From: Aralia elata
Lineage: Eukaryota; Streptophyta; Magnoliopsida; Apiales; Araliaceae
Assembly: GCA_034770075.1 (NCBI GenBank)
Contig: CM068388.1
Location: forward strand, 14,097,653 to 14,161,652
Reading direction: 5' to 3'
DNA: 64,000 nucleotides
Positions 1-11,357 of the stretch are shown here, piece by piece. The notes beneath the pieces are model-generated. The model was not told the DNA's origin. It saw only the letters and a program-made list of their open reading frames with translations, and did not search any database. Position 1 is the first letter of the stretch. Each line of letters starts with the position of its first letter. A program made the position numbers and the translations under genes.

Positions 1-1152
1 CGGATGAGAGGCCAGCTCTGCCCGAGATTCTTGTTGCGATGGAATATGCAAAGAAAAAGATCAAAGATGCCTTTAATAACAAACAAAGGCTGTATAAGAA
101 AGTGATTGACATCATTGAGCGAAGATGGGCATGTCAAATGGAGCAGAAGTTATATGGGGCAGCATTGTTTCTCAATCCGGGAAAGTATTTTGACATCAAA
201 GAAGAAGAAGAATCTACATTGGCTTACAAGTTGCGTAGAAACTTCAACGATGTTCTTTCAAAAATGGTTCCCGATCAAGTTTTGGCAGATAAGATAAGTG
301 ACTTGGCCGATGTCTATGAATCTTCTCTTGGTGAATTTTCTAAAGACATGGCGATTAGACAACGAAAGACTAAAAATCCTAGTAAGCATATTACATTCAC
401 TATAAATTTTTATTTTAAGTTTAATAATTTAGACTATATTTGATTCTTTTAATTTTTACATCTAATGTAGTTCATTGGTGGAATGCTTTTGGCGGTTGTG
501 CTATTGAGCTTACAAAGTTTGCAAAGCGAATCCTCGGCCTTTGTTGTTCTTCTTCCGGTTGTGAACGCAATTGGAGCACTTTTGAGTTTGTAAGTATTTA
601 GTACATAACTAAATGTATAAATATTTTATATATTCTTTTTGCTTAATATTTTTTAAATAAAAATTCCAGATTCATACGAAGAAGAGAAATAGGTTGGAGC
701 ATCAACGATTAAATGATTTGGTGCATGTCCAATACAATCGCCGAATTGTTGATAGGTTCCAAAAGAGATGCGAACTTGGAAGAAACTTCGATCCGTTAGT
801 CCTAGACGAATTCGATTGGGGTAATGAGTGGATAGTGCCCGGACAAGATTTAGTTCATGATGGAGATGATCTTACGTGGGAGGATGTTGATAGAGCTGCT
901 GGTGCATCTGATGCCGTCGAGGGACGCAATCTTCCTCGTAGGACGGGCCTATTCTACTCACGGCGTGGTAATGCTTCGACTTCAAGAGCTGTGAATGAAT
1001 CTGATTCTGATGTTGGAGAAGAGGAGGAAGGCCTTCCTAATGATGATGAGAATGTGGATGATGATTACGGCCGAAGAGTAACTACTGTTTCGAGTGATGA
1101 TACCGCTGGTGGGAGAGACGACGATGATTTGATCTTTGATGATTTTGTTTAA
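1..1152 (+). CDS. hAT transposase C-terminal part with dimerisation domain (5' partial, 3 exons visible)
   Basis: The reading frame enters from the left (frame of base 3). Visible exons are 3-381, 471-589 and 670-1152. Both introns have GT-AG borders, and the frame is kept across them (the first intron splits a codon after one base). Exon 1 encodes the region ahead of the dimerisation domain (DERPALPEILVAMEYAKKK). Exon 2 carries the hAT dimerisation signature: HWWNAFGG, then a CERNWS motif near its end. Exon 3 starts IHTKKRNRL and ends in a long acidic tail rich in D and E. No internal stop is seen in the visible part, unlike the retroelement genes in this window, so the transposase could be functional or recently active. 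In this superfamily the domain dimerises the transposase and completes its RNase-H-like fold. Whether the N-terminal zinc finger and catalytic DDE residues are intact cannot be judged here. Confidence 0.85.
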
Positions 1153-1747
1153 TAGCTTTGTTGATCTTTTCATTGTGAAAAATGAGACTCTTTGTCCATT
1201 GAACAAATCTTTATCTTATTAAGGTTGGTTGTGTAATGTTATTATATGCTTGTTTATACATTTATCTTGAACATGATTGTTTACTTGTTTTTATCATAAA
1301 TTATTGAATTCTTAGTACTGAAATTAATGTTATTCTATATATAGTTATATACAATGTTAAAACTTAAGAAATTAAACATAAATTTAAGAATTATATTGAA
1401 TTAAACTAAATATTACAAAGGTATCACCATTTACATAATTTGAAGTTGGTACAAGTTTAAAAAATTACAACTATAATAAAATTATCATTTTGACTTGATC
1501 TTGCTTCCTTCTTGTTGTGATTTGATGTGCTATAAGTCTACAACCTGCATTATGAATATAGTAAATTATTAGAAAAAAATATATATCAATATTCATATAA
1601 ATAGTAAATACATATAATTTTATTCGTATAAAATTTACCTTGTTAAACGACTTGTCGCTTTGTGGACGACTAGTCGGGCGCTTTGTCGCTTAAGCGCTTA
1701 AGCTCCCGGATGTCGCCTCGCCTCGCTTTGTCGCCTTGATAACCATG
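1..1747 (+). mobile_element. hAT transposon, 3' part
   Basis: This is the right-hand part of a hAT-superfamily DNA transposon; its left end lies outside the window. It holds the transposase C-terminus (1-1152), then about 600 bp of AT-rich 3' sequence. The last 100 bp (about 1650-1747) is GC-rich and full of short palindromic motifs such as CGACTAGTCG, GCGCTTAAGC and repeated GTCGCC/TCGCC, a typical hAT subterminal region. The likely terminus is CCATG at 1743-1747, which reads CATGG inward and roughly fits the hAT consensus YARNG. The 8-bp target duplication would start GGTGCAAC at 1748, but the partner copy is outside the window, so the exact end is not proven. Confidence 0.7.
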
Positions 1748-4700
1748 GGTGCAACATATTTGAATATTTGCCAATGTATTTGCTTTGGCACAATTATCTT
1801 ACCACAATTAATGAATATTTACAAATCATCTTTTCAACAATACAATTCTGACTAGAATAGCTTGTAATTCGAGTTAGGCCGAATCAAATGGCGACTAACT
1901 CTTTTTTTTATAAATCATTTCACACAATAGGATAAATTTCATAACAAATGAAATTTTACAGTCAAACATATAATTTTTGCAGTTTAATAAAGCATGAATA
2001 ATTTGTACCAATACTAAAGGATTTGCATAAATTTAGAATTTACATAATATACAACATTGTGTAATTTAGAATCTCAATACATTCTATAACATTCATAGAA
2101 ATATATTCAAAAGGAATTAGAAAACTTGCACAATAGGAAGTTGTGTAAGTTAGGAAACTTGCCTTTCACGTCATTTAAACTTTTAAGATAATATCTGGCG
2201 ACTTGGTAGCATACATGTATACAATGTGGGCTTACTTAGTTACTTTGTAATATAGCACTTACTTTATAAAGCTCTGTGATTTTACATGCTATTTTCACAA
2301 TTTAACATACTAACTATCTACTTCTAGGCTTATCATGTATCACATAGGATAGATGACTTGTCATTAAGGACATTAACCATATATATTCATGTACTAGGCT
2401 CATACATTAGCATAACACATGTTCACAGTTTAGTACGCGTAGCATTCTTCACATAATTAGCTCATATACCTCCTAGAACATGCTCATTTTAGTCTAATCA
2501 TGATATGACATAGATCCTTGACCACTATAACTTTTGTTAACCCATTAAGTCATGTCAAGACATTTCCAAGCCTTAAATCTCACTTTTACAACATATCTCA
2601 AAAACAGAAAATGTGATTTTTGAGGGTACTTTGGAGATTTTTATGATTTTCTACAATGCTCCATTAGCTATCAAATCTAAATAGAGATTTAGACCATACT
2701 ACAAGGTATTTTATTCCTCCTTTGATTACAGGAAAACCTACCTTTAAGGCATTCAAATTAGGGGCTCAAAGTATACTCTTAGAGCTGCTGCAACTACTAT
2801 AGTGCAACAGTTTTAATGAATTTCCAGCCCACTTTGGGGATTTTTATGAATTTTTGTAGTTGCCTTCTCAGTTTCAAATTTGTGCAACCATTCAGACCCT
2901 ATAGCAAGGTATTTTATTCATAGGTTAGGTCTGTAAATCAACTAAGTTAAGCCTTATAAAAACAGACCTCAATATGGCTGTTCATAACCCATTATGCTGT
3001 AATTCTGCAGAAATTCTACAGCAGAATTGATTTTATGGCCTACTTTGGTGAATTTTGGGAATTTTTATGAACTCTGGACATACTTTAGACCATATATCAA
3101 AGTATTTTTACACTGGTTTAGGTTCGCAAGTAAGTCATTTAAGCTTCTTGAAACTGGTGTCCAAACTAGGTTGTTCATCACAATTTTTAGTTTACTAACT
3201 TTGGTCAATTCTCGCCAATTTCATTTCTGGCCACTTGGACTCATTCCAACACTTGAGTTAGTACTAGTTAAGACTAACTTTAGCATTCCCTTGACTTTGC
3301 TAAGCATAGATTTCGTTTTGACCCACTAAACCTAGTTTTTTCAAGCTTTTACATACTAATTTCTCATGTTCTTGTATGAATTAGTATTCCAACACTTGGA
3401 ATAGCCTAACATACCTCTAACTCACTTGTTTAAGGTGTTAAAATTGATCTTTATGCAAAATGACAAAATCTCAAATTTTACACTTAGTACACTGCAAAAA
3501 ACTGTAGTTTTAGTGAATTAACTAGCTAGTTTGGTGATTTGTTTGAATTTTTGGGTTAAGTCCTTGGCTCAACCATTTAACCCTACTCTTATACTATACA
3601 TCAAGGTATTTTAATCATGGTTTATGTGTTTTATTCACGTCAGTTAGGCCTCTCAAAACAGGGGCGCAAACTGGACAGTTTAACACTTTTTTCACAAAAA
3701 GTAATCTTGACATTTTTGTTTATTTTTCCAGTTTTAGCTGCTTGGATAGTCTAGGCATGTGTATTTTAGGTACTTAAGGCTACTTTTATCATCACCACAC
3801 TTTATTTAGTCATCTAGCCAATTTTGACCTCTCAAAGCTCACTTTATGCTTGAAAAAGAGATCATAACTTGGTTTTCTTGCTAGCTTTGGTCTTGGCAAC
3901 GATTGGGAATCATTACTAGCATACATTAACAACTTTATATGAGCTCATTACAGTCCGTTAAGGTCAGGTACTCAGAATTTCCCAAAACAGTCCACTTTTG
4001 GCCTAAAACATGATTTTTAACAAGTCCAAGACTCAAAATAGTATAGACTTGGTTTCTCTAACTTCTGTAGCTTACATAGGTCATATTATAGCTATTGAAC
4101 ATGCTTACAAGGTCCATGTATTACATCTCTTTGCTTAGGTGCTAGTTGACACTAAAAGTTCACTTTTCATGGCTTTTAAACATGAAATTTGGACAACACA
4201 CAACATATATCTCAACTACGTTAATGATCACATTTTAAATGTCTTTTACGGACAATATAGGGACTCCTTACTGTCTAATAGCTTTAGTTGCAAAAATTTG
4301 CTATAGCAATCCCCATTTAAGCACAATTTTAGCTACTAAACACAAACAGACCCAAGCTATGACTCAAGGGACCTCTAGGCATTCAAATAAACTTTAAACA
4401 TCATTATAACTTGTCATTATATACATTAGCATGCTTGTATGGGTAGTTCAGTTCTTAACATCGAAATAGTCCATACTCAGTCATTTTATCGAACAGTTGG
4501 AGTGCAGTCTATATAATCACATGTTAATCATAATTGTAGGCATGCTTACTACTCATACTTGTATCATATACCACCAATAACAACAATATACAGCCACAAC
4601 AACTCAACAACAACCTACCAGCCACAACAGATCCTATTCAATAGCATAAGCTATCTAACAGTTGGTTTTTCTATAAAATGAAATGGAAATGGACTGAATT

Positions 4701-5949
4701 GCTTACCTTGCTGAGCTGTTAGTTTCTAAGACTTCAAAGCAACGAATTGAATGACCACTTTGCTACTTAAAGCTTCCCTTCCCAATTGTAGCTCTCTTTC
4801 TCCCTCTAACTGTTATAGTAGTAAATAACTTAACACTTGAATGCTAATTGTGCTGGATGAATGACTGGCCATATATGGCTGAGCTTTCTCTCTCTCTCAA
4901 TCAGCCTACTTGGCCTATTGTTGCTCTCCATCATCACTTCTACCTGGCTCCTATTCAGCCCCCTAGCAGCCTTCCCAAGATCATCTCATCATTACACTTG
5001 CAGTCACTTGGCCCCTATTCAGCCCTTTAGCAGCCTCCTCACAGCTCAGCTCATCATCACCCTTGTAGTCTACTTAGCTCCTATAATTTTAGAATTAGTC
5101 ACCACTGTTCTATGCATTCTAGCCTCTAACTATTTTCTCCCATGTGGCTGCCAGGATTGGGTCTAATGCAAGGCTGGACACAACTTTGTTTTGGGCTCAA
5201 TGCACCCATTTAAGTTAGCACACATAACTCTAGGAAATAATAGAGAAGGCTTGCAAGCATACATAGCCTAACATGGGTCAAACTAATTACTATAAATAAC
5301 TCATAAAAATATACAATTAACATTGTACACTTAACCTTAATCTATTCATTCCTTCCATAAATTATTTTCAAGCAATTTATTTATACATTAAATATATTTA
5401 TTTAATATATTTACTTATTATTCAAATATGAATTTAATATACTAACGTAGTTCCAACATATATATTTATTATATATATTGAACTTCATTTGATATTTAAT
5501 TATATCAATTTGGCATAATATTTTATATTGAGCCATCACAATAATATATCACATTTATATGTAAAATATTATAAAAATGAGTTTAATTAACTCTCTCATT
5601 TCATTAAAACAAAACATATACGTTAATTCATCATAATTTAATCGGTTATTGGCGCAAGGCATATTACTCAAATTATATTAACTTATAATATAATTCATCT
5701 TATTCATAATTAATTATAAATTAATTAACCTTCTTGACTTTCTTTATCACATTTCATAGTTAATTTAAACCATTAACTTAATAGTTAAATTAACTATTAA
5801 ATATTAACTCCACCACATAAATCACATAAATATATATAATACATATATATTTATACCTTTAAACCTGACACATCCATAATAAGAATTTTATTTATTAAAT
5901 TCTTATTTTATAATTATTAAAATAATTTCTGAAACTTCGGGATATTACA
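1748..5949 (-). mobile_element. probable large LTR or LTR-derived element, minus strand
   Basis: This 4.2-kb stretch has no coding frame I can support. On the minus strand its right edge reads TGTAATATCCCGAAGTTTC from 5949 inward, resembling the TGTAAC...CCCG start common to plant Gypsy LTRs. The solo LTR at 58934 begins in a similar way. The interior contains diverged repeats of a module with AAGGTATTTTATTC at about 2703, 2909, 3105 and 3604. I could not find the other terminus or a target duplication next to GATGT (5950-5954), so this may be a truncated LTR, a solo LTR or a non-coding retroelement derivative. Confidence 0.4.
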
Positions 5950-6668
5950 GATGTTATTTTGAGGTGGTGGCGATGATGGTTGATTTGTTGTGGTGGTAGT
6001 GATGGATTCTCTAATGAATTCCACCATAAGCATAAAATCAATTTTGTGACACATGATTCTCTCATTTATGTGATTCTAATGAGGTTGTAAATGATGTTTA
6101 CTATTTTGTCAAATTAATTGGTAGATTTAGTATGTGATTTGGATTATAATCAATATAATGTGGATCTGGGATATTCAAGAAAGAAGCTTGGAGTTAGCTA
6201 TTCGAAGGAGAAGAGGTTTATGGTGAATATGAGATTGATGAAGAGTCAGGAGAAAGTGAAGATTATAATCAGTATGTGATTTCAAATTTCGATTTTGATT
6301 GCGTAATCTCACTCACTGAAATTTGATCTAACAAAGTTGGAAGATAGAGATGAAAAGGGAAAGTAAAGATTATGTCATATATAAACCGGATTTTGAGTAA
6401 TATAAGATATTAAGTTATTGTTTTTTAAAAAAATAATAATAATTCAACCGTGTTTATTATGGTCAAACTGTATAACCCATTAGGGTCTTACCGGATTGTC
6501 GAACGAGTTAGGTATTTTGACAAATTTCAGTTAGAGATAGTATTTGGGGGGATATTGTATGAAATTAAGTAGTTTATGAGCTAAGTTATGAGCCCGTTTA
6601 CTTTAAGGGCTAAATTATGAAGAAAGTGAAACTTGGTGTAATACAAGTGTATTTAGCCCATTTTTTAT
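5950..6668. other. gene-free spacer
   Basis: AT-rich sequence without a credible open frame, RNA gene or recognisable element. Confidence 0.5.
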
Positions 6669-6930
6669 GACTAATCTCCAATTTGTGCCCTAACTTTAAC
6701 CCTAAAATCGATTTGCACCCTAGATTTTATTTTGAATTAAATACACCCTAAATTTTGAGTTTCAAAATAATTTGTACCCCCTGTACCTTCTACATCAAAT
6801 AATTTACATCCTATACTTTAGTGCAAAATGTATTGAAACTCAAAGTTTATGGTGCATTTAATTCAAAATAAAGTTTAGGGTGCAAATCGATTTTGGGATT
6901 AAAGTTTAGGGTACAACTTGGAATTTAGTC
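6669..6930. mobile_element. foldback MITE, about 262 bp
   Basis: The first and last roughly 35 bp are inverted repeats. The left end reads GACTAATCTCCAATTTGTGC and the right end, reverse complemented, reads GACTAAATTCCAAGTTGTAC; both continue with CCCTAAACTTTAA-like sequence. The inner arms also pair (CACCCTA and AATCGATTT on each side), so most of the element could fold. It has no coding capacity. The superfamily is not clear and no clean target duplication was found. Confidence 0.6.
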
Positions 6931-7423
6931 TTTTTTTCTTTATTTGATTATTTATTTTAATAAAAAAATTATCATATATAATATGTAAAATTAATTAACA
7001 ATTATATTAACACAATATTATATTATTATACACTTTAAAAATTTTGAGAATTAATATATATATATATATATAGATATATATATATGCCATAAACCTTTAT
7101 CAATATCGTATATAGTACTCTCCCCGTTCCAAAATATAAGATTATTATTACTTTTTTAAAAATTAATTTGAGACATTTCATATTTAAAGTTAATATGATA
7201 TTAAAATAAATAAATCTACACAAGAAAAAAAAGAAAAAAATATCTTGTTGGAGGAGATAATATGAGTTTTTAATATGATAAGTATGCTTTAATTTTTGGA
7301 TAAAACTTTTAGAGTTTATTTTCATAAATATCTCAAAAAGAAATATCAATTTCTTGAGTCAACTCATGACAAAAAAAAATCCAGTCAACTCAACCAATTA
7401 TTTTGTTATGTTCTCCTTATTAA

Positions 7424-7430
<7 letters not shown>

Positions 7431-7478
<48 letters not shown>
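7431..7478. repeat. (TA)n microsatellite
   Basis: An uninterrupted run of about 24 TA units in AT-rich spacer. Confidence 0.95.
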
Positions 7479-7482
<4 letters not shown>

Positions 7483-7951
7483 CTAGAAAGGTAGATATGT
7501 AGTAAGATTCAATTGTAGGGGCTTAGGGTAAATTTGAGAAAAGAATCATGAAATAAATTAGGGTTTTCATTTACAAGGCAATGATATCAAGTGTAATGTT
7601 TGCAGCATTTTGCAAACGTAACTGAAAATATGTTTATGGCTGAAGTAGCGTTTGAAAAATTAGAATCTCGTCATTTTATCACAAACTTATAGGACATAAA
7701 GTGTAATTGTTATTCATCTAACTTTGATGGATTGCAGCTAGAACGAAATTATTGAAAAGGACAATTTTATATATAATATTATTTCTCAATTACAATTATA
7801 TTAGATGGTAATTATAATACGAATATTAATAATAACAATAAATAGTAATAATGATAAAAATCATTCTATTAAACAACAAAATAATTTATTAGATAGTAAT
7901 AATAATCTAATAATAATGTAAAACTAGTAATTAATTCTATTAGATAGTACT

Positions 7952-7952
7952 A

Positions 7953-7984
<32 letters not shown>
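7952..7984. repeat. (ATT)n microsatellite
   Basis: About 11 ATT units in AT-rich spacer; nearby sequence holds shorter AAT/ATT runs. Confidence 0.9.
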
Positions 7985-9287
7985 GATAATAATAATTATT
8001 TGATGATGATGATGAGTTGAGTCTTGCTATGTATTGCGATAAATTTACATCGAATTATAATTGCGCAACTTATCAATATATGAGATTAGTAGAAATTACA
8101 AGAGGGTCCCGGTTATTACACATCTGTCTAAAAATATTATCACTAATACTTATTCACGTATCAAAATTCGACGTAAAACATTCGCACTATATATCATTAC
8201 TGTAATAAGTTTTACCCACCACAAATTTTCTAGGCCATAACTTTCTCCACCTATAACCTTTGTCCTTATCACATTCACGACTTCACCTTATCACCTGACG
8301 ACAAAGCAAATATATCATACTTTATTTCTTCTTCTCTTTTTTCAAACTTTCTCTTTTTTTTTCTATTATTTATAATTATGCACAGAAGATGAGAGGTTGA
8401 GGGGTAATTTTTACATAAAACAAGAATTGAATGTACAATTTTGAAAGAATGCTTTGGATTAAGAGTGAAAATTGTGGGTACTGAACAAATTTGAAGATCT
8501 ATCTATAGCTGATGCAGATGGTGAACTGAGAGGTCAGGGCTCAATTAAGGGGTAAAAGAGGAAGGCAAAGTGTGAAACAAACTTCGTTTTATAGCTTAAA
8601 TGCAACTCGCTCAATTTCTCATGTTGCATTTCAGACCTAAAACACGAATAACAACGTTTAAGATCCACTTGGCTTTTTGCGTCTACCGTTTCGAACAAGA
8701 TTTCAACTGTGTTTGTAGCCCAAACACTAGAAACACGGGATAACTTATGTAGCCGAACATGCACTTAGAGATATTATGGATAAATTTAAAGATACTAGGT
8801 AATCAATTTTGGTCTTTGAGAGGTTATTAATTTATAGTGCGATAAGAATGAAAATGGGGTGAGGCGGGGTGGGGCGGTGCGGGGTGAGGTGAGGTGATTA
8901 CACATTTCACCTTCATCCCTGATATCAAAAATATTCCTTATACCCGCCTCATTTTTAATGGGTATTAACACTGAATAAGTATGAATAATTTAACTCAAAT
9001 GGGTAATTTAAATCCTTGGGAGAATTAATATTTTTATAAATTTGTTATATATAATAAAAACCATTTTTCTAGGGATATTTGGTATAATACATATATGAAA
9101 TGAATAATATGCTAATACATAATTATGAAACTAATTATAAAAAAAAATAACAATTTTGGTACTACTAATTTAATTATATAAATTTTATCAAAAATATGTT
9201 TAATTTGTTATATATAATATGTTTTATTATTTTTTTGAAAACATCAATAACTACAAAAAATGAAATAGGTTATATATATGGGGAAAT

Positions 9288-9459
9288 GTAATCTAAGGCG
9301 TGCCTTAACCAAGGTTAACTAAGGCTACTTAACAAAAGGACGTAGTTTTGTATACATATTATAATTAAAGATTTTTTTATATAAAACTTAAAAATGAAAA
9401 ACTTAACCCTAGAAGGTAAAACCATGTCGTTTTACTAAGGTATGCCATACTTAGATTAC
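9288..9459. mobile_element. short foldback MITE, about 172 bp
   Basis: The ends form imperfect terminal inverted repeats: GTAATCTAAGGCGTGCCTTA on the left, and the right end reverse complemented reads GTAATCTAAGTATGGCATAC followed by CTTA. The interior is AT-rich and non-coding. No clear target duplication was found. Confidence 0.55.
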
Positions 9460-9605
9460 TTTTTATATATATATATATATATGAGAGTGTGTGTATGTGT
9501 GTGTGTGTAATTAGGGGAAGCAAATATCAACCCCTCCTCGTCCGTAATTCGGTGATTCTCTATCCCCAACCTCATACCCAATTAAACTAAAAATCATTGG
9601 CTCAT

Positions 9606-11292
9606 TGACAGGAGCAGAATATTCTATGTTTTTAATTCCTTTATATTTAGTTTTATTACATGTTTTCTGTGTATGTGAGTTGATTAAGGTATTTATTAAT
9701 TTCAGAAAGTATTGAAGATGAATTAGCAGATATTGAGTATAATGCTTAGTTTTTAGTTATTTTTCAGAAATGTTCTACAATTGTTGGGTATGACACTCTA
9801 CGATGTGTGCAGGTTACGCTAGGTTATTAATGTTGGAGGGCAATAAAAGGATTCTATAGTCTGGCATTCAACGATGTGATGGCTACTACACGATCAGTTG
9901 GTTGTTCGGCACTCTACGTTCGCTTGGATTAGAGTTATTCTACGATCACAGTAAAGTCACTCTATAATTGGTTACGCGACGATCTGTTGTTCGACGATTT
10001 GCTACTTTGTGACCGAGCACTCTACGAATATGTGTTCACTCTATGAATGGCTGGTACACGGTTCGTTCTACGATTGTTGAAGGAGAGTTTCACTCTACGA
10101 TTTATGACTCTACGTTTTCTTTATGGAGGTGTTACTCTACGTTTGTGGGTCGACTTATGGATTTGGATACTGTTTGGAGTCAGGTCATTGGAGCAACCAA
10201 TTATGGGAGTTATAGTTTATGATGGAAACTGTAATTGAATATGGAAGCTACAACTGGCTATGGAGTTAGAGTCTGCTATGGAAACTAAATTCGAATTTGT
10301 AAAGGAAACTGTATCTGCTGGGATTTCTGAAGTTGATATGGAAACGAATTCTGCTAGGGTTTTAGAGGATTATGATTATAAATACCTGCACTTGGCCTCG
10401 ACTGATAAATATACTCACATATTTATATACATAGTTTATTAGTACTTTAGTTATGTCGGGCTAGGTTTTTCTATTTCAGTTCTAGGGGATGTTGAACCTT
10501 TATTACAATTGTTAGTTTGATTGAGTTTCTAATTAACACTATTTATTCCTTCGTATATGAAATTCATTGTTGATAATCTGTTTTAACTATTTGAATGATA
10601 ATGATTCAATAATGATCAGTTAGATTGATCAGATTATTATCAACTGCTAGATTAAAGGATGATATTACGTGTAATAGATATTGTTCCTAGTCACAAGTAG
10701 CAGTTAGTGATACGTGATTGTAGTCAAGCTTTTGGATATTACCATGGTTATCAAAAGACAAGTTAAATAGTTTGCGATTGTGTGATTGTTGCTTGGAATA
10801 ATCTAATTTCCTAATTCTTAATGTTGCTGTTATATTAAATCTAGAGAGATTGTTCTGGGTTGTATAATAGTTAGAGTCTTGTGGAGCGATTGTTTCAGGA
10901 GATTTAAAGTCTAAGGGGAATTTCGGGTAATAGACTAGTTGTTATCTAGGATTATTGGTTTCATTGAAGGAAGGAATAGTGTTATACTTAGTTATTCTGT
11001 TAATTGAAAGGGTGATACTGAACTGAAGAACAGAAGTTTCACTTTATTGATTTTCTTACTAATACTTAAGTTCTACTTTATTAATTTTCAATCTTGTTCA
11101 ATTAGTTATAATCAGAATCTCAAAACCCCCCTTTTTAATTATTGTGTAGCTAGACTTTAGAAATAGTAGAGTAAATAAGAACAATATTATTCCCTGTGGG
11201 TTCGACCCTTACTACTGCTATACTGTGTTTATTTCTGTTCGTAGAGTGAAGTAAGGTTTATTAATTTTTAGAGTGTTAACGACACGCTACCA
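9606..11292 (+). repeat. 5' LTR of the Athila-type element
   Basis: It starts TGACAGGAGCAGAATATTC and ends just before the primer-binding site, giving about 1687 bp. It aligns by eye along most of its length with 23001-24298. Between 9795 and 10145 it carries about ten copies of a CTCTACG-like motif. Open frames inside it (10047-10442) follow the LTR sequence and are not genes. Confidence 0.85.
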
Positions 11293-11298
11293 AATTTT

Positions 11299-11316
11299 TT
11301 GCGTCGTTGCCGGAGA
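11299..11316 (+). other. primer-binding site of the Athila-type element
   Basis: TTGCGTCGTTGCCGGAGA differs at three of 18 bases from the TGGCGCCGTTGCCGGGGA site typical of Athila/Tat elements. It lies just inside the 5' LTR. The second element at 62549 has a better preserved copy. Confidence 0.8.
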
Positions 11317-11357
11317 GTGTTTACTTTTTTTATTTATTCCTTGTTTCTTTTTAGTCT

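Larger units (their letters stand above)
6931..9287. other. gene-free AT-rich DNA with microsatellites and a G-rich patch
   Basis: No gene is supported. It contains a (TA)n run at 7431-7478, an (ATT)n run at 7952-7984, and a G-rich cluster at 8856-8884 with four GGGG runs. A sequence like one end of a Stowaway element (CTCTCCCCGTTCC) lies near 7120, but no partner end was found. Confidence 0.5.

Noticed and set aside
4848..5166. 60- and 101-codon overlapping open frames
   Set aside because: Pyrimidine-rich low-complexity sequence in a putative LTR; no domain and no supporting context.
10741..10760. ACCATGGTTATCAAA resembles the end of the left-edge hAT element
   Set aside because: It lies in the Athila LTR, with a diverged equivalent in the other LTR, and has no hAT subterminal sequence next to it.
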